Assembly (NCBI GenBank): GCA_000320545.1
Contig: ADNK01003262.1
Location: forward strand, 1-42,500
Length of the DNA stretch: 42,500 bases
Source: Bigelowiella natans CCMP2755
Lineage: Eukaryota > Cercozoa > Chlorarachniophyceae
Direction of reading: 5' to 3'
Shown here: positions 13,022 through 25,510 of the stretch, in pieces
Position numbering within the stretch: position 1 is the stretch's first letter
Layout of the letters: every line of letters begins with the position of its first letter
Notes under the pieces: model-generated
What the model saw: the letters and a program-made list of their open reading frames with translations, nothing else
Databases searched by the model: none
What the model was told of the DNA's origin: nothing
Program-made: the position numbers and the translations under genes

Positions 13022-16000
13022 ATGGCTAGCACGTGTTTATCCCCATTGATCGCTGATCAATTTTGGAGGTCATGGTCATTTTATACCACTGAGAAGGTAA
13101 AAATAGACAAGAATATATCCCTAAAATATCCTAATAAATCTGCTGCTGCTACTGCTGCTTAGAATTAGAATTGTCGTTCTATCCTTTTCCCCGTACATTT
13201 TCTTTGTTTTTCTTCCTTCGTATTAATTTAGCATGTCGTTCCTTCCTTTTCCCCCTCCATTTTCGATATTTTACTTCCTTGGTATTAAAATTATCATGAG
13301 AGCCCTTCATTGATCATCATCTCACCATCATCATTGGGTAGAGAGAAGTTCGCACGACGTTGGCTAGTAGGGTTACTTAGTTGTTCTTGTTATTAACAAG
13401 GAGGGAAGAAGGAGGAGATATAGAAAAGACTTGTTTAGATCTACAATCCTGAAGGATTTTTTTCAAATTAGGGATCGAGTGCAAATTGATCATCATTCTT
13501 TCGGTTTGGGTTCCGTTGTTAACCACCTTGCTGTAAATCAGCCCGGATAATTCTCTACTTCCTCAGCGATGAATTTTTGCCCGGAGTAATAAAAGTGTTA
13601 CATGTAGAACAACTGTGGTTCTTCTATGATTGGGATCCCTTCTCAGGTGCAGAATGAGAGTCTCTGTGGAGGAAGAGGACAACACGTGTAGTATATGTGC
13701 TCACGATTTTTCCGCGACAACTAGATCCATGCAGGAGGAGGGTAAACAGGTTGTTTCCAAGCAATTTTAATACAAATATAAAATTGAACAGGGCTGCTAT
13801 TCTCACTGAGACATTAACAATTTATCCTCTTCCTTCTGGTTTTTATGCGGTAGCAGCAGCGCCCAAGCAGTACGCAGGAGGAGGAGCATTCTCACACTAC
13901 CGTCGGCAGCAACAATAATCTATTATTCAGATTCCTCCCGATCCAAGGCCTTGGTGGTAAGCACCCATTTGCAGCACAATAAATTAGAAAGTCGACCATC
14001 GATGATCTTGGAATCGATGACATTTAATGTTTTTTTCTTTACTGGACAAAGGAGAGGTAAGAAAGAAGTGGTGGAGGATCATGATCACGAAAATGATATG
14101 ATGAAAGAACATAGTGTTTGTTGAATAAATGCATTGGTCAGTCTGTTAAAACATTGATGCTGCTGCACATCATATAATCGTCACTTGACTCCCTTCACTT
14201 TGTCTGTCTTTTTAATTTGTAATCACCTGTTTTTAGAATTACCAAGCGGAGAAATAATGCAGGTGATGCTAATTAATGAACTAAGTTGAATTTTGGGGTG
14301 AGACGTACTCCTCGTCGTTTTCCTCCACCTTCTCCGCCCCCCCCCATTAATCATTTAGCAGCAACAGCTTCAGAGAGTGTTAGACCACAGCTTGCACGAA
14401 TCCAGTACGTTTGATCATCATTACAACAAATTATCATTTCAGCCTGAGTGAACCGAACATAGATTCATTTCGAGAATCAGGAATCTTCACACTCTTCTCG
14501 TTCGTTCCACTACACGTTCTTATTCGATGTGCTAGCATTCATTATTAACGCTATGATCTCACTTTGCGACAGGACAAAAACCGACATCGAGGACGTTCCT
14601 GAATAATTTGGAGGAGAAAACACTCACTGAAGGTCGAAGAAGGAAAAACATCATTTGCTTACATTAAAATTGTTACTCATCATTTTTCATTATTTTGGTT
14701 GGCTGTCGTATACCTGCACAGCTGATTTTGTCCCTGTAGTTCTACGCTTGAAGGGCCTTCAAGGCGACATTCGCTGCTGCAGGGTAATGTAAATTTGATA
14801 ATAATAATAATAAGTCAAAGGCATTTAATCCTAAACATGTTCGCAATGTAAAGGCGAAATTCGGGCAAGACTTATTTGATCTCACTGCAACCAGAATGAA
14901 CAAGGAAGGAGCAGGAGAAAACAGTCCCTCGAAAGAGAAAGGTTGTTGAAGAAGAACATGATCATGTCGAACAGTAATTTTATATTGCTGATTGACGATG
15001 TTCGAAGACAAACATAATGGTGAGGTGATAATGCTAGTGATAATGCGATGACGACCACCACCTTGTATTTACAAAAACTTTAGAAATCCTTCATCCACTT
15101 GTAGAAATACCAGAAAAAAAAGGAGATGAAGTTAACTTCATAGATGTATATTATTCTTTTAGTCACGGCTCTAGGCTCACAAAGAAAAAGAGTCTTATGT
15201 GACGCCCCAATCATTATCGGGAACCCTTTACATGTAGTATCAGCAATAATAATAGTAGAAAACGTAATCAACACAAAAGATGTGATTATATACTGTGTGC
15301 TCTCATAAGTGGCAATGAAGATGTTGTCACCATTCATCATCATTAAATATTCAAAATATTACAACAGATTGTGCTGAATTTTCTCCAAAAAATGTTATCT
15401 CTCACCATAATAACCAGGGCGAATCAGAATTAGAGAATGTAGCCAATAAATCTAAAAACGCTATATGTGTCTTTCGAAGAGGCAAGGTGATGATTAAATA
15501 CTTGGAATATGATTATACTCACCAGAGAAGAATAGAGTTAAATTAAGCTACATACTTGTTTTTGTTTGTACATTGTCACACCTTTCATAGGTTTCTTTCG
15601 TTCAGAAAGCCAGGAATGCAGAGCAAGCTGGTCAAGCTGATGATGATAATGATGATGACGATGATGATGATGATAATGATCACGATAATGGTTTATGGTG
15701 TTACTTACTGCAAAATGAGCACTAATAATCTATTCATTAATGGGTTGATTAGGGGGGGGCTCTGAGAAGAATTTCCCAACCCCCTTTTAAGCTATTCATC
15801 ACCTACCGCTTTTGCTACTTTGCCTCGTGTCGTCGCGTCGTGTCAATTGAGAATCCTTGGTCCTTTCCATAAATATGCAGCATTTAAATAACACCATTTC
15901 TTCTTCTTCCTCTCCTTTTTCTTCTCAGGATGTGTTGCTGTCATTGTGGTGCAGAATGAAGGGCAACCTTGGCCGTAATAAATAAACGAACTGTTAGAAA

Positions 16001-16154
16001 TTGCTACTTTCCAACGACATTACACAATCATATTATATAAATGTGCATCTATACATCTAAAATAAGATGTTCATAAAATAGAACTGATTTTATAAATTTT
16101 GAGAAACTTTTTAAAATGATGAACTTTCAATATTTAAATGGAAGCCCATTGTAG

Positions 16155-16202
<48 letters not shown>

Positions 16203-16772
16203 AAATTATATAAAATATATTGTGTGTGCTAGATACTTGCAAATTACTGGGTGCATGACATTTGACTAATAACATAGGGTTTCCGGACATGTCCTCCTCC
16301 TCCTCCTCCTCCTCCTCCTCCTCCTTCTCCCCTATTCCTCGTAGGTACCACATGACAGATTCCACCAACTCCATGCCTAAGGGTAGGCTACCACCACTAA
16401 CCCTCCTTCTCCCCCCTCCCCTCCCCTTCCTTATCCCTGTCCTCATCATCATCATCATCTTCTTCTTCGCGTTAAGGACAGACATCCATTATCATCTTAT
16501 CAGTAAAGATTCCCGTGGTGATGATCTCCACCACGGATGGGGCGAAACTAATAGAAAAGGTTAACGCAACAGCTACAGTGGCAAGAATATCTCAACATCA
16601 CAAGAAGGATGGAGATCAGAAAGTTTTAAGGGGGGGGTGGGGAGGCGAAGGAGGCAGTACCTACGAATGTGCCCAAGAAGAGTCTGGGGGGAAGAAGAAG
16701 AAGCAAGGGGAGACTACTCGCATAGGTAGGATGATGACCAAAGCCACAACACTAATCACAACAATAAATTAA
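13022..16772 (+). CDS. protease-associated (PA) domain protein
   Basis: Secure exons: 15368(or 15321)-15486, 15591-15630, 15929-15974, 16278-16382 and 16504-16772. They read AICVFRRGK, SFVQKARNAEQAG, CVAVIVVQNEG, YHMTDSTNSMPK and KIPVVMISTTDGAKLIEKV, the usual order of a PA domain (RRG.C.F..KA..A..AG..AVI, then IPVVMIS..DG). PA domains are lids or binding modules of secreted or luminal proteases, sorting receptors and RING ligases. No protease, membrane or RING part follows; a stop at 16772 ends the frame. Likely upstream exons are 13854-13956 and 14722-14783 (DFVPVVLRLKGLQGDIRCCR). A possible first exon is 13022-13096 (ATG in GAGCCATGG, AAG|GTAAAA donor), which lacks a signal peptide. The link from 14783 to 15368 is unresolved, and exons 15974 and 16278 do not join in phase. 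Confidence 0.55.
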
Positions 16773-17849
16773 GATCCTTATTCTCCTCCTCATCCTCCTC
16801 CACCTCCTCCTCATCCTCCTCGCTATGATTATCATACGTTAGAAGGACGATAATATGCATATACACAGATATATGCATGCACGCAACACTGTTTCAAGTA
16901 TGAAACTGATGGGGGGTCATTGCTAGATCGCTTATATGTTAGCTTTTTTCAATAGAAGCATATAAGGATTAATATGGTCAGGAAATGGGTGCCTGTTCAC
17001 GATAGGAGTACATCTCTCGTGCCCAATTTGCAGGTAGGATGATGAAGGAGAAACAATCAGGAATCTTGTAAGAGCAAGAAGGGGGGGGGGGGGGCGAAGC
17101 TCTTCTTATTGACAGATCAGTTGTAAATCATAGTAAGTGACAATCAGAGCACTATCACAGTTATTGCGGGAGACATTGGTTTCCAGGTCAAAATTGGGAT
17201 GTCAACAGCTGACACATATTGTTGTCGTCGTGTGTCATCAAGCATCATCGCCATTGACACCAATGTTGTTATACGAAATTCAGAGAGGATTTTGAGCTAG
17301 AAAATGAGGGAAAAAATAAGGTAACGATGATTATAATGACGAAGAAGTTATTGCAGCAATAAATTTGTACTACGATGCTATTTTCTGTAAAAAAAACTTT
17401 GGTGATGCTTCAAGTTGGTTCCAAATATAAACTATTACGAAGGCTGTCAGCCTACCCTGTGGACACCTCTTCCATTCATCATGCATTAAACCTTGGCTCA
17501 AGAAGCAAAGGTAAATACATGCATCTACGTCTATGATTGTGTGCGCCTTTGTGTGGCATTGCAGTAATTTGGTAATAAAATTCGTGTTCATTGTAACAAA
17601 ATGAATAGATTGATCTGGAATATTATATTACATCTTTTGCAAACACATCACCAAAATATCTTATTTAGATTTTGCCCGATGTGCCGGTCTGAAATGCCGC
17701 AAGACGACTCCAAAAGTTCAGGCGCCTCAGTAAGAACCCAATATCTAGAAGAAATGCGCAGCGCCATGTATCAGTAATGATGTACATAGTCAATCTGAAG
17801 TAAATACACTAATTTCTTGCTTTTTCGGACACCTGCTGCAATTGTGTTG
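16773..17849. other. intergenic, no gene seen
   Basis: This stretch holds CTC/CCT-rich repeat (about 16780-16825), a poly-G run near 17080-17094 and ordinary AT-leaning sequence. Short open frames such as the one at 17370-17591 (minus) show no family resemblance. Nothing here could be supported as a gene. It is the left part of the convergent gap between the PA-domain gene and CKS1. Confidence 0.6.
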
Positions 17850-18550
17850 CTGAGCTTGAGGCATACTAGCATAGCATGCTCTAGATGCTGCAGCACACCA
17901 ATGATATGCACACGCAATGCAAATTCCAAAAACGCTAGTGTGGACATGCTAGTATATTCCATGCTAGCATGCTCTAGTGCATGCTAGCTAGCTAGCATGG
18001 CTAGAGATGGTGTATAGGTGCGCACAGACCGAGCGATAGTGCAAGCTAGCTAGCTAGCTGGCAAGGCTAGAAGGTCGTCCAGGATGTTGCTCGCTGCCCT
18101 CGTAGCCTCGCTCGCACGCCTAGACGCGTTGGATTACATTCATGCTAGCATGCATAGCACATCTAGACATCTAGACTAGCTAGCTAGGCTAGTATTCAAC
18201 ACACTCACCACGCATCATCTCTGAAGTGGCACAACTTACAGTCTAGCAGTGCTAGCATAGCTAGCTATCTGAAGTGTCGCAGCCGCGCAAATGTAACAGT
18301 GATGATACATGATCTAGATGACATGCGATGACAGCTAGCATGCTAGTATGTCTCAAGATGTTCTAGTGTTCTCTAGTCCTCACAATTAATTTATATTATG
18401 AAGCTACATTGTGCGCAAACATGTACAGATTTACAGCGCCTACGCACGCCTATTCGATACATCTAGACACATCACAGCATCTGTACATCTAGTTCGTGCT
18501 ATTTGTTTCTAGGTTTAAATCACTCGCTGGACTACATTCATTCATTCATT
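17850..18550. repeat. CTAG-dense island A
   Basis: The tetranucleotide CTAG recurs every few tens of bases here, often as GCTAGCTAGC runs (near 17985-17998 and 18047-18060). The perfect palindrome CATGCTAGCATG occurs at 17960-17971 and 18141-18152. CTAG is sparse in the neighbouring genes. The island sits between the 3' ends of the PA-domain gene (plus) and CKS1 (minus). No ORF of interest was found. It is either a degenerate element or a 3'-boundary sequence; compare the islands at 24240 and 35958. Confidence 0.75.
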
Positions 18551-18732
18551 CAAGTCTTTCGAATTCAAAATAAATTTTGCTTATGATGAATACACATCAA
18601 CAATGAGCAAAGGTTGAATTTACAAATAAAGTACATGCTTATAAAACCAGCTTGCAGCCTGAAACTACAGTTGCATACAGTAAATATTGATTATTGGAAA
18701 TATGATTCTGTCGCAAGTTTATATTGAATGAT

Positions 18733-19074
18733 TTAGGATCTGGATCGCGTATTAGCTGCAGGTGCATTGACGGTGGTAGCCATAGCTGCCGTGACTGTGG
18801 CCGGGGCTGGTATAGCTTCAGCGTCCTGTTGCGGAGGAAGTTTTCTACGGAATAGAAGTACATTCGGTTCTGGTGCGTAAAAACCATAGTGAATCCACCC
18901 CCGACTTTGCTGAAGACCTAAACTTCTCCACTCATGCTCTGCAAGGAGGTGGCGGGGGACTATAGCGGTGAGTTGGGAGGGCAGCACCACATGACGGTAT
19001 TCGTACGTGTCATCTTGGTACTTTGTTGAATATGTGATGTGTTGAATGTGCTGAATTGAAGCCTGCTGGTCCAT
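18733..19074 (-). CDS. CKS1: cyclin-dependent kinase regulatory subunit CKS1
   Basis: A single-exon frame of 113 aa. The core ITYSTKYQDDTYEYRHVVLP, then AEHEWRSLGLQQSRGWIHY, then PEPNVLLFRRKLP is the Cks fold from strand 1 to strand 4, with the anion-binding Arg/Ser/Trp residues and the PEP of the beta-hinge. In the usual HxPEPH hinge the first His is Tyr and the last His is Asn here. Cks proteins bind CDKs and read phospho-threonine on CDK substrates in the nucleus. The ATG at 19074 precedes the core by a normal distance. An in-frame upstream extension (to about 19224) exists but looks like 5' leader. An Ala/Thr-rich tail of about 30 residues follows the core. Confidence 0.93.
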   Translation of the reverse strand: MDQQASIQHIQHITYSTKYQDDTYEYRHVVLPSQLTAIVPRHLLAEHEWRSLGLQQSRGWIHYGFYAPEPNVLLFRRKLPPQQDAEAIPAPATVTAAMATTVNAPAANTRSRS

Positions 19075-19752
19075 TTCACTATGATGATACCCAATCCCTG
19101 TAATTATACATGTATATTCACATAAGCGGAAGCTCATCGAACAAAAAAACTGCAGTAGAAGCTCAAAGTCAGGTTCAGTAGCAGGTATACACAAATTATT
19201 TATACCAAATTGAGAGGCACGCATGTTCTTTTCATAGCTTTCAGTAGATTATGATTTAAGTTTTTTATCTTTCTTCCTTTTCCTACCCCTCCTTACTTTG
19301 TGAGTGTATTTATTGTTCTTGTTATTCTCTGTAAAAAGAGGAAAGACCGTTAGCGGGCCAGCTTCTTTCTTCCAGGTCTTCCTCCTTCTAGTTTCCTTCT
19401 CCGATCTGTTCTGCTTTTCTGGAATTATTTGTTGTCGTTGTCATCTTTTACATCCTAAAAAAGAACCTAAATATGATAAAAGACTCACTCAACTACTTGA
19501 GGATACGCGATCAAAACCATCCTGCGACATAAGATAGTTGATTATTTTGATACATTTTTCACAAGACATACCTCGGGTTACTCCTCTAAAAGCTCGTACC
19601 TTGGGCGGGCGACTGGACGGTCACATGCGTTCAATCGACATTTCCACTTCTGCAACCATTAGGGATGGCACAAGCGTCGAATTTAAAGCAACTATCGTCG
19701 TTCGATTAAGGGGGAGGAATCATTCTGTTGGCTTCCCTTTGTAACTACAAGG
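19075..19752. promoter_or_regulatory. divergent promoter gap, CKS1 / SURP gene
   Basis: About 680 bp lie between the start of CKS1 (minus) and the start of the SURP-domain gene (plus). Open frames at 19304-19537 and 19538-19744 show no recognisable protein and no long microsatellite is present. It probably holds both promoters and 5' leaders. No specific element could be named. Confidence 0.4.
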
Positions 19753-20663
19753 ATGCCAAGGAGGAGGCGTAATAGTAGCAGCAGGAGCCCATTTAATAAA
19801 AGTAGTAATAAAAGGCGTCCGAGGGAAGACTATGATGACCACCGTGCTCCAACAATGCGGAATCGAAGCACTCGTCTCCATCATCATCGTCACAGCCCCA
19901 AGCACAGCAGCAGCGATCATAGCAGTAGCATTTCTAAGACCAATGAAAACCGCCGAGACCACGGAAGAAGGAGGAGAGAGGAAGCTAGGCTTGGCAGCTA
20001 CGAATCAGAAAGAAGAATAAGAAGAAGAACAACAACAACAAGAAAGTCTACGGTGAATAATACTAATATAAAATCATCGCGGTCTCCGTCAAATTCACAG
20101 AAGCAGCCATTGCCACTTCCACCACTGCCTCCTCTCCCTGTACTCCCTCCCCCCCTTCAATATGCAAGGGATACTACTATGATGACGGCAAAAACAGCCC
20201 CAACTTCTTCTCTCTCTACCAATGATAAATTTATTCGGAAAGTCCAGGAGCAGGCTCAGAGGTTGTGTTTATGTATGTTTGTGGTTATAAGTCATACGTG
20301 TACTCCCCAAGTAACGTCACGGAAAAACTATAGTGCATGCAAAATGTCGATGGTGCATTTTCATGAAGCATCGTACAGCTACTACTGACTGATTGACTGA
20401 TATCACACCACCACCACTATTAGTTTTGACATGTATACACACGCACACACACATATATGCACATATATGTATACACATATATCATGTACCTGATTACCAA
20501 AAGGGAAGCAGAGATAAGAAAGAAAGAAGCGGAGGAACGTAACAAGAAAATCAAGGCAATTATTTTCTTACAACATTAAGCTCTTTTCTTACTCTGCACC
20601 AAACACACACAAACACTCACTCACACGTGCATATGTCTTTATAAATGAACAGGTTAAATACAA

Positions 20664-20715
<52 letters not shown>

Positions 20716-20735
20716 ACACGCACACAAATGTACTT

Positions 20736-20776
<41 letters not shown>

Positions 20777-21368
20777 CTCGTGCCACAATCCCTCATCATG
20801 AACATCACAATTACTTTTAGCCCAGAACAGTGACTGTTTGTACATTTCTAGGAGGAGATCTTGAAGAAAACACGCCAGCTGATGCTGCAGAAACAACGTA
20901 TGCGAAAACAGGAGGAGGAACAAGAGAAGCAGTACAAACAGCAAGAGCATAAGTATCAAGAGAATCTGGCTATCATCGACAGCAGATTAGATGGCAGAAA
21001 AGACACTGCCGCTGCTTCATCTTCAGTCAATACACCAAGCTATCAAAGGATTATAATCGATGATGATAATGATGGAGACGAAATGGCTTATAGAACAATA
21101 ACGTGTGAAGGATTTGTACGTAGTGCTGCACAAGAAGGAAGAAGCAATGCTGATCAGGGGGAGCAAAAGCGAGAAATATGCTGTTCTCCACATAAAGAAG
21201 AAGAAGAAGAAATTAAACTCAAACTCCTAGGAGAAGAAGAAAAAGGAGGAAATCAGAAGAAAAACATAGCGAAGGAGGCAGTAACCAAAGGAGGCTACAA
21301 AGGAAAGGATCGAGAAGTAAGTCTAACTTCTACCATAGAACACAAAGGAAAGGATCGAGGAGGAAATT

Positions 21369-21402
<34 letters not shown>

Positions 21403-21502
21403 AACTACTATAGAAGGAGGAGGAGGGAATAATAATGCACAACATGGAAAGGATGATCGTGATGAAGAGGCAACCATGCAGCACCCTAAGATCGCTGCTT
21501 CG

Positions 21503-21533
<31 letters not shown>

Positions 21534-22240
21534 TGCTGTCAACGCTGCCTAAGATGAGCTTGGAAGAGAAAAACGAGGCTGAGCAGCTGGTCGAGTTCAT
21601 CAGTAACAACGGCCTGGCCTTTGAGGAGACTCTTCTAGCATCAAATCCTAACAAATTCAGATTTTTAAATGATCCAGATCATCCAGCTACGCTCTATTAC
21701 CGCAGATGCCTCCTTGACAACAGAAACCAGCGAAGAAGAAGTGTGAGGATGAGCACACAGTTGGAGGGAGTTAGAAAGGAGGAGGAGGAGGAGGAGGAGG
21801 AGGAGGAGGAGGAGGAGGAGGAGGAGGAGGAGGAGGAGGAGGAGGAGAGAGAAAAGCATTATCGCAACGGAAGTAGTCCAGAATCATTATCACCTCATCC
21901 TCGTCGTGCGGATTTTGAAAATCGTCATCAACAGCAATACCAGCAAAACACAACAATAGAAACAACAACTGCTTCCTCGATGGAGACGAATGAAGGAGAA
22001 GGGAAACAGCAGCAGCAGCAGCTTCTCCATCAACATCAAGCAGCTGCTCCTCCCTCTGCTAAGCCTTCTTCATCACCCTCCTCCTCCACTGTTGTTTCTC
22101 ATGAGGGGGCCAATAACGATAACAACAACAAGAAGTTTCAATACTATTATCCCCCACCCAATAGCCTTCATGATCAGAAAGAAACAGTTTCCCTTCATGG
22201 TATAAAGCCTTTTCCATTATCTCATACGACGACAAAGTTA

Positions 22241-22277
<37 letters not shown>

Positions 22278-22582
22278 ATGAGAAGAAGAAGAAGAAGAAG
22301 AAAAGTTTGGTACCCACTAAACATCCTAAGAGAAAGGAGGACGAGAAAAAGAAAGGTAAATCTGGTTTCTCAGGGAGTAGTAATCTGTCTGATTGCAGGG
22401 AAAAGAACCTATCCTCCTCCTCCTCCTCCTCCTCCTCCTCCTCCTCCTTACCTAACAGTTCCAATCGTAGTCAGAATATAACATCATCAGCAGCAGCAGC
22501 AGAAACAGCATACCCACTTCCTCCTCCTCGACGGACTCTACCATCGTCGCAGCAATATTATCAAAGGGAGAACAACTTTCGC

Positions 22583-22616
<34 letters not shown>

Positions 22617-23070
22617 AACGTTGCCATTGGCTTAAGAGGCCGCCTTATGAAGATGATGATAATTGCATGCAATTCGACGACGACCATGAAACCACATTCT
22701 TAAGAAAACAACACAATGATTCTCACAAAGGCAGCAGCAGCTACCGAAGAAGGCGTCGTCCGTATCATGAATCCCCTGTGGCAGCAGAAGCATTCCCAGA
22801 TATTGGTGGAGGAGGAGGAGGAGGAGGAGGGAGCAGGGAGTGGAGCGCCCCTCGATATCATCCTCGTGATTATAATGGGTATGCAGATCGTACTCCTAGT
22901 CCTCTTCATGATAGTTATCATCATTATGATGATGATGATACTTATCACAGAAAATCACATAATCAACATAATAAGCATGGTGACAAATCAGCGGGTGGGA
23001 TGGGGCGAACACATCCTTTGGGAAGTTACGAAATAGGAGGTATGGTGGATAGTAGGAAGGGAGATGATGT

Positions 23071-23103
<33 letters not shown>

Positions 23104-24163
23104 TTTCAATGGAGGAAATCTCGACAAGAAGAGCAGTAAAAGTAGTGGTAGTAGTAGAAGCAGTAACACAAATAACAATATAAGGAAGAGGAAGGGTCCA
23201 GAAATGATAACGCTGGATGATGATAATGATGATGATAATGATGATGATAATAATATACCACCTCCACTTGAACCGGGTGATGACTCCTCCTCCCCCTCCG
23301 ACATAGAGGTGATCAATCTCACAACTGGGTCACCTAAGGTACGGATGATGCGACCAACTGCTAGTAGCTTGGATGATGAGAAAATCCGCAATCAGATCAG
23401 CAGCCAAGATCTCGATTACTACGACAACAACGACCACGGAGAGGAAGAGAGCACAGCGAAGAGCAAAAGGATGAAGAGGGGAAAGGGAGGGGATATGATA
23501 ACGGCTACATCATCATCAACAACTGGGCCTTCGTTTTCAGTAGTGGTGAGAGAGGGACGGAGGCATGTATTAGGGAACAACAAGAAATGGAGGACAAGCA
23601 GTAACAGAAGTGTCGGTGATAAAAAGAAGAATAGCATTGTTGATACAAGAAGCGCGAAGAAAGGAAGGACATTTATCGGACAGGGCATACGATTTATCGT
23701 TAAGAATAAAACTGATATTAATAATCCTAAGCCCCTCCAGAATGACAGCAAGCAACGAACACCAATTGAAATGCAGCAGACGAAAATTAGCTTCAATGCC
23801 CGCAGTATTTTTGACAACAGCGAGCATTCGGTAAATCTTGACAGCAGCAGCAATGGTTATCCACATCACCCCGACCGCGACATATGCAGCAACTACAGGA
23901 ACAATGGAGAGCGTGGATATGACACTACCTCCAGGTTTCACAATCCAGAGCCTTCTCAGGAGCGAGAATCTGCGCTTAGGCATCGCCGCAATGAACCCCC
24001 GCATTTGCGTGTTGTAAACCGTGGAGATAAAGGCTTTGATATCACCCTCGGAAATAGCCAAAGGAGGAGCCTTGTGCACAGCATCAAGGACAACAATAGG
24101 GATAGTCGTGGCAGCAGGCCTCGTATTCGTGTTATTAGGCCACAAAGACGACGAAGAAGATGA
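19753..24163 (+). CDS. RS-rich SURP (SWAP) domain protein, putative splicing factor
   Basis: Exons 19753-20261, 20504-20555 and 20852-24163 give about 1,290 aa. Exon 1 is Arg/Ser/His-rich (MPRRRRNSSSRSPF). Exons 2-3 form a charged coiled-coil stretch (EAEIRKKEAEERNKKIK, then EEILKKTRQLMLQKQRMRKQ). Around residues 420-475 lies a SURP module: VEFISNNGLAFEETLLASNP, then FRFLNDPDHPATLYYRRCL. SURP domains occur in SF3A1, SFSWAP, SUGP1 and similar pre-mRNA splicing proteins and bind splicing partners. The remainder is low complexity (Ser, Glu, Thr, Asp, Gln tracts) with a basic C-terminus RIRVIRPQRRRRR. No RRM or G-patch was seen, so the exact orthologue is unknown. The 52-bp second exon fits in phase only with a GC donor at 20556 (AAG|GCAATT). 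A GT donor at 20539 breaks the frame. Confidence 0.75.
20664..20775. repeat. (AT)n then (GT)n microsatellites in intron 2 of the SURP gene
   Basis: An AT run at about 20666-20700 passes into TG repeats, and a second GT run follows at about 20738-20774. Both lie in the intron before the acceptor at 20852. Thr-His style frames read from them are artefacts. Confidence 0.9.
21779..21847 (+). repeat. (GGA)n tract coding poly-Glu in the SURP protein
   Basis: About 23 GGA/GAG units, nearly uninterrupted, lie in the large exon directly after the SURP module and encode a pure glutamate run. Purity at the nucleotide level suggests recent slippage expansion. It is read as Glu on the plus strand; the minus-strand Leu or Pro frames opposite it are shadows. 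Confidence 0.9.
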
Positions 24164-24239
24164 TGATTAATGAGATTCTCAGCTTATATTTCAATCGCAC
24201 AAGCGCTGTTATGCACACACATATTTCTCAGGATATATG

Positions 24240-25510
24240 AGTGGATTGGCCACATACTCATCGATCATGCATGCGCTAGCATGTGCGTAAAACATGACGC
24301 GTGCATGGCGCATGCACGCTACTAGACTAGCTAGTGGTGATGAATGCACTTTCACCCGCGTAATAAAACTTGTTGATCGATGTGACCCGTGTTCCTGACA
24401 CAACAATCTGTCATGTCAACAACAAAATTTAGGAGCATGTATTCCTTGGCTAGCTAGCTAGGTGGCGCCGACACTCCTTGCTAGCTTGTGATACATGTGC
24501 TCAATCAGATTTGCAACAATTGCATCGTGCATTGCTACAGATTGACTGTTTTCGCATGTTGCACCACAAGCAGTGTACGCTAGTACGTGTGGATTCGCAT
24601 TGCACATTCGCATGCCAGCATGCTAGCATGTCCATTGTCATGCAAGTCTGTGTGGCTAAATTAGGATGACTGTCTAGCTGTTGAAAAAATTTGGTCGACC
24701 TTCATGAAGACATTTGTTCATGCCAAATGTCACAATGACCACACACCACAGCGTGCATTGCTAGATTGTGCACTAGCTAGTCAGTGCGCTAGAGGCGTTG
24801 TGCACATCTAGACATGTCAGATGCGTCAAGTGTGTGTACATTAATTCATTGTGCACAGTTTGGTTACTGTGCACTACTGTGGTGCCAGCTAGCCAGGTAA
24901 GTGCTAACAATCATCCCCGTGCATGTGGGCCCTCTTCTTGTTCATAGCACGTAGCATCGTAAGCAGTCCTTTTGTTCACACTGCAATGAATGGAGCGTCA
25001 GTCTGACAAAGTGCTCAATGAAGCATGCTATAGCTAGCTCTCCTCATTCTAGTCTTGAGGTGTTATGTCACCCGTCGTTCGCATTGCATGCTAGTATGTC
25101 TGAATGTGTTCAGTGTGTGGTCAATGTAGAGCATGCAGACACAAAAACAAGGTAGCATGTCTAAACATACTAGCTCCATCTATGCATCACGCCGACACGA
25201 GGATGACATGCTTACATTACTAGCTTAGCGTTGCACGCTAGCCACGCTCTAGACGCTAGCACGATGTGCAGGCCATCTACATAGCCAAGCTAGCAAGCAT
25301 ACACACTTTGTAAACAGACCCCAGTCCGACCTCGCAAATCGCTCATTTACTTCACAGGACAATTGGTTTCCATGCTCATTGCACGGGTGAATAGGAGGCT
25401 CATGATAGTGCTGCGAGTGGTTGCTGGCATTGATGATAAATTCGCGAGTCCATGTGCATGATACGATACAAGATAGTACACTCATTTCATGCTAGCATGC
25501 ACCAACCTAG
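24240..25510. repeat. CTAG-dense island B
   Basis: This island starts less than 100 bp after the stop of the SURP gene and ends about 460 bp before the stop of the SNF2 gene, so it fills a convergent gap. CTAG and GCTAGC motifs are dense, and CATGCTAGCATG occurs at 24619-24630 and 25488-25499. The base composition looks richer in CpG and TGCA words than the flanks. Open frames at 24478-24669 and 25249-25485 show no known family. Confidence 0.75.

Noticed and set aside
14742-15011. Minus-strand ORF of 89 aa
   Set aside because: It overlaps the plus-strand candidate exon 14722-14783, which has a good acceptor, donor and matching phase. The minus frame resembles no known protein.
16111-16485. 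Minus-strand ORF of 124 aa with a Glu run
   Set aside because: It is antisense to the PA-domain exon at 16278-16382, whose plus-strand reading fits a known domain. Its N-terminal part is repeat-derived.
24478-24669. 63-aa Cys-rich plus-strand ORF in island B
   Set aside because: No family pattern, no neighbours in phase and composition set by CATG/TGCA words. Not enough support for a gene.
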